A DNA stretch of 64,000 bases from Rhizobium sp. L51/94 (GTDB lineage Bacteria; Pseudomonadota; Alphaproteobacteria; Rhizobiales; Rhizobiaceae). Below the pieces are notes generated by a model. It saw nothing but the letters and a program-made list of their open reading frames with translations, had not been told where the DNA came from and made no database searches. The stretch is from contig NZ_CP072142.1 of the NCBI RefSeq assembly GCF_019355555.1, positions 124,001 to 188,000 of the forward strand, read 5' to 3'. Below are positions 8,472 to 13,450 of this stretch, piece by piece. A program made the position numbers and the translations under genes. Position 1 is the first letter of the stretch, and each line of letters begins with the position of its first letter.

Positions 8472-8948
8472 ATGGTCGTCGAATTCAGACGGAACTCCAA
8501 ACGCCTTGAGAAGATGCGAGTCAATCCGCACGGCGACTGGAGCATCCAGGATGTTGAAGGGGTTTGCCGCGAGCATGATATCGCTTGCGAGATGCCCACC
8601 AACGGTTTCCACTTCAAGGTCAAACACCATTCTCAGAATGAGATTTTAACCGTACGTTTCAAACGGCCCGTAAAAGCTGTATACATCAAGAAACTCATCG
8701 CGTTCATCGACGCTGTCAGGACTGCCAAATGGCAAGCTACGATTATAAAATCATCATCGAGCCGTTGTCCAAAGAAGATGGCGGCGGCTACATCGCTACC
8801 GTTCCAGATCTTCCCGGCTGCATGTCTGACGGCGAATCGGCCGTGGAAGCCGCTGCGAACGTTCAGGACGCGATCGGTTGTTGGCTTGAAACCGCTCACG
8901 ACATGGGTCGCTATACCCCTGTCGCATCTTCGGAATATCATCGTATGA
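8472..8948 (+). CDS. hicA: HicA-like toxin with lost stop codon
   Basis: The first 86 residues look like a HicA-family mRNA interferase (double-stranded RNA-binding fold). They include NPHGDWSIQDVEGVC, then GFHFKVKHHSQNEILTV with the catalytic-type His in the HFKV region, and FKRPVKAVYIKKLIAFIDAV. Instead of stopping where hicB begins, the frame reads TGG (8730-8732) and continues 72 codons through hicB in another frame to 8948. The normal arrangement would be an ATGA overlap; one A-to-G change gives ATGG. The toxin may therefore be extended and inactive. The ATG at 8472 lacks a good Shine-Dalgarno; ATG 8514 is possible. Confidence 0.65.
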   Translation: MVVEFRRNSKRLEKMRVNPHGDWSIQDVEGVCREHDIACEMPTNGFHFKVKHHSQNEILTVRFKRPVKAVYIKKLIAFIDAVRTAKWQATIIKSSSSRCPKKMAAATSLPFQIFPAACLTANRPWKPLRTFRTRSVVGLKPLTTWVAIPLSHLRNIIV

Positions 8949-8956
8949 GTCCATAG
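8729..8956 (+). CDS. hicB: HicB-like antitoxin, short form
   Basis: A 75-residue HicB-type antitoxin: YKIIIEPLSKEDGGGYIATV followed by PDLPGCMSDGESAVEAAANV, the partial RNase H-like fold that binds HicA. There is no added C-terminal DNA-binding (Arc or HTH) domain after about residue 60, so it resembles the short HicB forms and may not autoregulate on its own. It overlaps the extended hicA frame completely. A terminator follows at 9006. As the antitoxin is intact and the toxin altered, selection may be acting only on the antitoxin frame. Confidence 0.75.
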   Translation: MASYDYKIIIEPLSKEDGGGYIATVPDLPGCMSDGESAVEAAANVQDAIGCWLETAHDMGRYTPVASSEYHRMSP

Positions 8957-9005
8957 CCGGCTTCGGCGGCTTAGTCGGCGCTTCTAAGAAGGCCGACCCC
9001 ATGAG

Positions 9006-9034
9006 ACCCGAGGTTAACGCCTCGGGTTTTTCTT
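9006..9034 (+). terminator. Intrinsic terminator after hicAB
   Basis: An 8-bp perfect stem (9006-9013 with 9020-9027), loop TTAACG, then a run of T (TTTTTCTTT). It lies 50 bases beyond the hicB stop. The stop codon of a minus-strand remnant frame falls in its loop. Confidence 0.85.
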
Positions 9035-9388
9035 TGCCTCGAGCATCAGCCCGACGCCTGTGACCTGCAGCCAATTAACAAGCTCGGGATTCGAGATCGA
9101 AGCTAGCCCGAACCAGACCGAAGCCTCAGATAATCGGAGCTCCCAATAATAGTCCCAAGGGAGAAATCCGGCTTCCGGTATCTCCGGGTCCGGGCTTTCC
9201 GTCTCAGAGCGCTTGTTTCTAACTCGGCGGGTCTCGCGGTTGGCATCCTTCACGCAGTCGTAGCGAGCAATGATCGCCACGGCTTCGCTGAGAGTTTGAC
9301 CGAGGTCTTGGTAGAATTTGCACGCTCCCGGACGCCGCGGCGATCCGGTCATAGATCCAGCCAGCCTGAGGCGAAAAGACGATACCAA
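9014..9388 (-). pseudogene. Phage-like remnant frame, possible tail-chaperone-type C-terminus
   Basis: An open frame without a convincing start. Its C-terminal half (WDYYWELRLSEASVWFGLAS, then ISNPELVNWLQVTG) has the W-x3-W pattern and 'I.xxEl..W..lTG' ending of small phage tail-assembly chaperone-like proteins. I recall this likeness rather than having measured it. The N-terminal part overlaps, in another frame, the end of the DUF2280-like remnant, suggesting that deletion joined pieces of two phage genes. It ends inside the hicAB terminator. Expression is doubtful. Confidence 0.35.
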
Positions 9389-9491
9389 AGTCTCTCTTTA
9401 GAACAGCGGCAACTAAGGATAGCGCGTCGAAGGAGGCGAGCGCCTGCGCCACATAGGTTTGCTGCTCGCGGGTGAGTTTTGCTTTGCTCAT
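9219..9491 (-). pseudogene. DUF2280-like phage protein, truncated or frameshifted
   Basis: From the ATG at 9491 the frame reads MSKAKLTREQQTYVAQALAS and continues with FDALSLVAAVLKRDFGIVFS. This matches the N-terminal helix-turn-helix-like pattern of DUF2280 proteins, found beside terminase genes in phages. After about residue 55 (WIYDRIAAASGS) the sequence turns into Arg/Ser-rich frame noise, consistent with a frameshift or deletion. It lies 25 bases downstream of the broken metallopeptidase gene on the same strand, the order I recall from rhizobial prophages. Family assignment is by recall and moderate. Confidence 0.5.
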
Positions 9492-9516
9492 GGGAATATC
9501 AAGACGCCATCCAGTT

Positions 9517-10129
9517 TCAGGCCACGCGCAGATTGCATGTGCCGCATGCGTGGTCGATATGGGCTCGGGCAATCTCAGGCGGCCGGTTGGTTGCATTGAT
9601 TATCTCGCGAACGCCGGAAGCATCTGCTCCATAGCCGCCGAGAACGCCGATGAACTGTTCTGCGTCGTGGCCTCGAATGATGTAGACTAGGCGGCCTGTC
9701 TGCTTATTGAACTTTGGCTGGCCGAAGTCGTCCAAATCTTAAGCTGCAGGATAAAGCTCGTGCTCGACAAGCGCCATCAGTTTGGCGTCGCCACATTGGG
9801 CACAATAGCTGGCAGCAAGCGTGATGATGAAGTCTGGTATCTGCCCAAACCATTCCATGACCTGCTCGGCGCGAGCACGGGACCACTTGCCCATGACGCT
9901 CTGAGGCTTTCCCTCTTCGCATTGACCGATGACACGTTTCCCCTTTGCGTGAGTTCTCGACGACGTCGGCCAGATGATCGTGATCCGGATTGTGGACGCG
10001 CGAGGCTTCGTTGAAGATTGGCGCCACTACCCATTCGGCAATATCAGGGGCCGGAATGAAGGTGACGGGATTGTCGACGGCAGCCAGGCTTTTGGGTGGA
10101 TACGGGCTGACTGTCACAGTGTCTTCCAT
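9517..10129 (-). pseudogene. Phage-type putative metallopeptidase, inactivated
   Basis: Three frame segments together spell one protein. The N-terminus starts at ATG 10129 (MEDTVTVSPYPPKSLAAVDN, on to NPDHDHL). A middle part in another frame holds RVIGQCEEGKPQSVMGKW, EQVMEWFGQIPDFIIT and LMALVEHELYP. The C-terminus is DLDDFGQPKFNKQTGR ... IRGHDAEQFIGVLGGYGADA ... AHIDHACGTCNLR. A TAA at 9739-9741 interrupts it and a frameshift lies near 9950. The zinc motif expected as HELYH reads HELYP, so the second zinc-binding histidine is lost as well. The family is a rhizobial prophage 'putative metallopeptidase' recognised from memory. Confidence 0.65.
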
Positions 10130-10239
10130 ATAAAGCGGCCTAGCGGCTGGTAACGAGCGCGGCCCAGAAGCATCAACACGCCGAACGCCACAAACGCGAT
10201 AGCAACGACTAAGCAAACACCGATCGAGGCCTTGTGCAT
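10114..10239 (-). CDS. 41-residue single-pass membrane peptide
   Basis: From ATG 10239 the minus strand encodes 41 residues: a short N-terminus (MHKAS), one strongly hydrophobic segment (VCLVVAIAFVAFGVLMLLG) and a basic C-terminus (RARYQPLGRFIWKTL). It overlaps the start of the metallopeptidase pseudogene by 16 bases, a coupling typical of compact phage operons. The Shine-Dalgarno is weak (AGAAGA). It could be a phage membrane or spanin-like peptide, but this is a guess from size and position. Confidence 0.4.
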   Translation of the reverse strand: MHKASIGVCLVVAIAFVAFGVLMLLGRARYQPLGRFIWKTL

Positions 10240-10345
10240 TTTGTAAGTCTTCTGCTAGCTTTAGATTGACTGCCGATCGCATGCGTGTGTTACTGTGGAT
10301 GCCGCGCAAACCCGCGCCGCGCCCAAATAAAAATAGAGGCCTGCG

Positions 10346-10558
10346 ATGCCGCTTCGTTTTGTGCTGTTGCTCGCACTGATAATTTCAACAGGATCTTCGT
10401 TTGTCGCTAGAAATGCGCCAAGTACCGGCAACTTAAGGGCCGGTGAAGTCGTCTATACAGACGATGGCAAATGCCCGCATGGGCAGATTGCCAAGGTCAC
10501 CGGTGGCAATCATCGGGAAGGTATACCTAGAAAGCACGAATGCGTTGTCCACAAGTAG
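10346..10558 (+). CDS. Small secreted protein, DUF6719-like
   Basis: A 70-residue protein with a signal peptide (MPLRFVLLLALIISTGSSFV) and a compact domain: LRAGEVVYTDDGKCPHGQI, then KVTGGNHREGIPRKHECV. The pattern 'G.v...DDG.CP.GQIk.v.GG....GIPR...C' is that of small rhizobial periplasmic proteins grouped as DUF6719 (from memory). Two Cys residues may form a disulfide. The reading frame is intact, unlike the phage pieces around it, so it may be a cargo gene under selection. Function unknown. Confidence 0.65.
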   Translation: MPLRFVLLLALIISTGSSFVARNAPSTGNLRAGEVVYTDDGKCPHGQIAKVTGGNHREGIPRKHECVVHK

Positions 10559-10576
10559 GACGTCACCTAAAACATT

Positions 10577-10654
10577 TGCTTAAGCTGGCAGGACTTGAAC
10601 CTGCGGCCTCCAAGTTATGGGCCTGACGAGCGACCAGGCTGCTCTACCCGACGT
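10577..10654 (-). tRNA. Degenerate tRNA-fMet-like sequence (pseudo-tRNA)
   Basis: On the minus strand the D arm (GGGTAGAGCAGCCTGGTCGC), an anticodon arm with loop CCCATAA (anticodon CAT) and the T arm (GCAGGTTCAAGTCCTGC) closely follow alphaproteobacterial initiator tRNA. The sequence after the T arm (CAGCTTAAGCA) cannot pair with the 5' side, so there is no acceptor stem, and position 33 is C instead of U. It is therefore probably non-functional. It may be a phage-borne tRNA remnant or an old attachment-site fragment. Confidence 0.6.
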
Positions 10655-10755
10655 GAACGAGAATTTTGGATGGGATGCTGAACGGGGAGCCGTGAAGCTC
10701 GCTCTGCGGGACCGGCGAAATCCGCACTGCACATCCCAAATCAAATCACCGCTGC

Positions 10756-11102
10756 CTATAATCCCTTCGGCACACATACCAAGCGATTCTTCGGTCGGCT
10801 GGAACTCGATTTCGAGAAGGCGCTTGTTCGGGTGGAGTCTGGAATGAATGAGGTTCCACTGCCCAAAGCGATAAATTCGGAGAAAGGGAAAGGCGCCCAG
10901 CTGATAGGGTCTTTGCCAGGGTGCCAGTCCGGGTGACCGAACACATATTGCTTTTCACATTCGACGCATGCCTTCATGCCAAAGGTCACAGTGCCGGCGA
11001 TGCCTCCGCACCATGGGGAACAATCTCCATTGGTGAAGCAGATACCGACTGTGGAAGCTTGCGCACAGCGAGAGCGAATTCTTCTTCGTCTTGCTTAGTC
11101 AT
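10756..11102 (-). pseudogene. Frameshifted small Cys-rich protein
   Basis: An N-terminal frame starts at ATG 11102 (MTKQDEEEFALAVRKLPQ) and soon ends. A second frame, open from about residue 18, continues with VGICFTNGDCSPWCGGIAG and VTFGMKACVECEKQYVFGHP, then DWHPGKDPISWAPFPFSEFI, to a stop at 10756. The Cys spacing (C.x4-5.C.x3.C and CVEC) looks like a metal-binding protein. One indel would join the two. I do not recognise the family. The two parts may instead be unrelated frames. Confidence 0.35.
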
Positions 11103-11205
11103 ACCCTGCGCTCCGAGCTCTACAGCCCCTCAGCTCACATGCCGCCAGCGTAAAGAAAAAGTGTTTATGTCCGCTAAAACAGATGGTTAGTGTTTACAAA
11201 ACGTT

Positions 11206-11232
11206 CCTTCGTTGGGGAAGGGTGGCCCGCCG
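11206..11232. repeat. 27-bp direct repeat, right copy
   Basis: Second perfect copy of 8279-8305. It keeps the inner part of serC leader hairpin 1 (5 bp still pair) but lacks hairpin 2, a Shine-Dalgarno and any serC coding sequence. It is thus a leader fragment stranded downstream of the outer membrane protein gene. Confidence 0.9.
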
Positions 11233-11316
11233 CTGTGGGTCAAGGGGGACACGGCCCAAGTCAAGATGGCTGTCGTGACGAGAGGATCTTTTGCCGCGGC
11301 AGCGACCTGATAAAGG

Positions 11317-12120
11317 CTACCAGGTGGTGACGCGCAATCCGACGCGGATTTCCTGGCGGGCCATGGCGCCAGTGGCACCGGCGGCCGTATTGGCGGCGGA
11401 AGAGCCGAACATGTCGCCTCCCGCCACATGGCTGTAGCGGTAGCCGAGATCGAGCTTGACGTTCGGTGAGAGCTGATAGGCAAGGCCTGCCATCAATGCA
11501 TAGGTGAAGCGCCAGTCGGCATCGCCGGAGCAGCGCGCGCTCGAAGCGACATCGCTGGCACAGCCGACGCAGGCGCTCGTCATTCGGACATCGCCCCAGC
11601 TTACCCGGGTTGCACCGACGCCTCCCCCGACATAGGGGGTGAAACCGGCCACCGTTCCGAGATCGACATAGGCATTGGCGAGCAGACTGCCCGCCTTGAA
11701 GGATGCGGAGGTCTTGCCGGTACATCCGGCTCCCCCTGCCCCACCAGCACAGGGTGAAGCCGTCGAAAACCTGCCGCTGAAATCGCCGCGGAACAGGTCG
11801 CCCGTGACATCGGCACGAAAGAGATCGTTGAACTGATAACCGACGCCAAGGCCACCGGTGACATCGTTGCCGCCAAAGCGGGTCTTGTCGAAACGCTCGC
11901 TGTCGTAACCGTCGCTGCTGGCGTCATAGCTGCGCAGCCGGGTACCGTGCAGGCTGGTTTGCACCGCATAGCCGAGATCGACACGGCCGTAAAACCCTTG
12001 CGCCTCCTTGACGCTGACCTCGGGCACTGTGATCTCGGGGGGCATATCACCGCCAAAGGCGCCACCCGCCGCCGCTACAGTCATCACCACGGCCGCTGCC
12101 AAAGCATCGAAGCGGATCAT
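11317..12120 (-). CDS. Outer membrane beta-barrel protein (Omp25/Omp31-like)
   Basis: A 267-residue protein from the ATG at 12120 (MIRFDALAAAVVMTVAAAGG), with GGGGAG upstream; the frame to 12210 is longer but not homologous. A signal peptide is followed by an eight-strand-type barrel: GFYGRVDLGYAVQ, LGVGYQFNDLFRADVT, ANAYVDLGTVAGFTPYVGGG, LAYQLSPNVKLDLGYRYSHV, ending EIRVGLRVTTW with the C-terminal aromatic residue typical of BAM substrates. It is paralogous to the next gene upstream. Likely an abundant structural outer membrane protein of Rhizobiales. Two Cys-rich insertions (SPCAGGAGGAGC, SACVGCASD) are probably in surface loops. Confidence 0.85.
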   Translation of the reverse strand: MIRFDALAAAVVMTVAAAGGAFGGDMPPEITVPEVSVKEAQGFYGRVDLGYAVQTSLHGTRLRSYDASSDGYDSERFDKTRFGGNDVTGGLGVGYQFNDLFRADVTGDLFRGDFSGRFSTASPCAGGAGGAGCTGKTSASFKAGSLLANAYVDLGTVAGFTPYVGGGVGATRVSWGDVRMTSACVGCASDVASSARCSGDADWRFTYALMAGLAYQLSPNVKLDLGYRYSHVAGGDMFGSSAANTAAGATGAMARQEIRVGLRVTTW

Positions 12121-12311
12121 CGCAAGCACTCCCCACCGGGCACAAGGCCCGCATTCCAGCCAGACGCGCGCCAAGGCGAATCTGCCAACCGTTTTGATTT
12201 CATTAACCATAGGGAATTCGTGGTTAATGAAGGTTTAATCGGCCTTGCTTCGTCGTCGCGAAGACAAGCCTGTTGCCGATTGGTATCAGTGGATGGTCGC
12301 CGGCGCCGACA

Positions 12312-12350
12312 ACGCAAAAGCCGCCCGGAGCGACCGGGCGGCTTTTGCGT
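12312..12350. terminator. Strong intrinsic terminator between the two omp genes
   Basis: A perfect 17-bp inverted repeat (12312-12328 with 12334-12350) with a five-base loop. The GC core is flanked by AAAA on one side and TTTT on the other, so it works in either direction. It ends the transcript of the upstream outer membrane protein gene (stop at 12371). Confidence 0.93.
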
Positions 12351-12370
12351 TCGACGATCAAGATAGTTGT

Positions 12371-13219
12371 TTACTTGTAGACAGCCGGGGCGACCGGGAT
12401 TTCGGCCGGAGGCATGTAGCTGGCCGTCTGGCAGCCACCGAAGTTGTAGCGCGCACCGATGCGGGCTTCGTGCAGGTTCAGACCCTTGTCGTAGCCAGGA
12501 CCACCATTTTCGGCAAAGCCGAACATGTCGCCGCCTTCGATGTGGCGGAAGCGATAGCCGACATCGGCCTTCAGATTGCAGGTCAGGTCGATCGCGGTAC
12601 CGGCCATCAGCGCGTAGGTGAAGCGCCAGCTACCACGGCCGTTATGGGTTACGGTTTCGTCGCAGGAGGACGAATCGGCATCCGAGCAAGACGTGTTGTG
12701 GAGCTTGTCCCACTTGATATAGGTGCCACCGAGACCGCCGCCGACGTAAGGCGTGAAGGCGCCGTAGTGGCCGATGTCGACATAGGCGTTGGCAAGCAAG
12801 CTCACGGCAGTCAGAGAAGAGCGGTCACGTGACGTCGCGGCAACGGCCGAGAAATCCGGTCCGCAACCGCCGCAATCGCCCTTTGTCGAGCCCTTGAAGT
12901 CCGACTTGAACAGGTAGTCGACCGTCGCGTCTGTGCGCAGGTAATCGTTGATCTGGTAGCCGACGCCACCACCGAGCGTGAAGCTGTCATCGAGTTTGGC
13001 AGAATCGAAGTCCTGCATGTTGCTGTTCGAGCCCTGGAAATAGTTGGCTCCGCGCAGGTCGCTGAAGGCGTAGCCGACATCGCCGCGCAAATACCAGCCG
13101 CTCGATTGCGCAACGGCAACTTCCGGCGGCGGGGCCTGTTCCGGCTGATAGAGATCGGCAGAGAATGCCGTCGTCGCAGCCAGGGCCAAGGCAATAGCCC
13201 CAATCAAGCTTTTCATCAT
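12371..13219 (-). CDS. Outer membrane beta-barrel protein (Omp25/Omp31-like)
   Basis: A 282-residue protein beginning MMKSLIGAIALALAATTAFS, a signal peptide ending FSA|D. The mature part has alternating barrel strands (SGWYLRGDVGYAFSDL, LGGGVGYQINDYLRTDATVD, ANAYVDIGHYGAFTPYVGGG, LKADVGYRFRHIEGGDMFG, ARIGARYNFGG). It shares the FTPYVGGG and FTYALMAG motifs with the neighbouring paralogue at 11317, so the pair arose by tandem duplication. Four Cys residues lie in loop insertions (CGGCGPD, CSDADSSSC). The C-terminus runs past the barrel into a Pro-rich tail (PPAEIPVAPAVYK), unusual because the family normally ends in an aromatic residue. Confidence 0.87.
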   Translation of the reverse strand: MMKSLIGAIALALAATTAFSADLYQPEQAPPPEVAVAQSSGWYLRGDVGYAFSDLRGANYFQGSNSNMQDFDSAKLDDSFTLGGGVGYQINDYLRTDATVDYLFKSDFKGSTKGDCGGCGPDFSAVAATSRDRSSLTAVSLLANAYVDIGHYGAFTPYVGGGLGGTYIKWDKLHNTSCSDADSSSCDETVTHNGRGSWRFTYALMAGTAIDLTCNLKADVGYRFRHIEGGDMFGFAENGGPGYDKGLNLHEARIGARYNFGGCQTASYMPPAEIPVAPAVYK

Positions 13220-13414
13220 GTTCGGCTCCCAAATTTGTCTAGCCGCTGGCGTGTTTGCGCATACCAAAACGGAGTTCATGAAGCGGATCATGCAATTAAA
13301 TGGTTAAGGGCCGATTAAAAGCCCTGTTGCCCGGCTACCAAGCTGAGTGAAGCGAACGCCTGTCACCGGAAATTCAAAACTTTTCCGATTGTCGAGAATA
13401 TCTTTTCGCCTTTT

Positions 13415-13445
13415 GCCGGCGAACGACGAACGGTCGTTCGTCGGC
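13415..13445 (-). terminator. Hairpin after the glucosidase gene
   Basis: Arms 13415-13427 and 13433-13445 pair over 13 bp with one mismatch around the loop GAACG, just beyond the glucosidase stop (13451). There is no good T-run on the minus strand, so it may act as an mRNA 3'-end stabiliser or a weak terminator. Confidence 0.45.
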
Positions 13446-13450
13446 TATTT

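Larger units (their letters stand above)
8279..11232. mobile_element. Decayed phage-like genomic island between direct repeats
   Basis: About 2.95 kb bounded by the 27-bp direct repeats. Inside are a HicAB-like toxin-antitoxin pair, remnants of a phage-type metallopeptidase and a DUF2280-like protein in the order seen in rhizobial prophages (from memory), a degenerate tRNA-fMet-like sequence, and small unclassified genes. Most phage frames carry stops or frameshifts and no integrase is present. The repeats and contents are seen in the sequence; that the element entered by site-specific recombination in the serC leader is inference. Partial duplication of the leader is the alternative. Confidence 0.65.

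Noticed and set aside
9704..10309. A 201-codon minus-strand frame in the island as a real protein
   Set aside because: Only its middle part (from residue 61) is protein-like; it switches frame with the metallopeptidase remnant, so it is scored as part of that pseudogene.
11206..11232. Right repeat as a second working serC-type leader RNA
   Set aside because: It lacks hairpin 2 and a Shine-Dalgarno, and no gene starts behind it.
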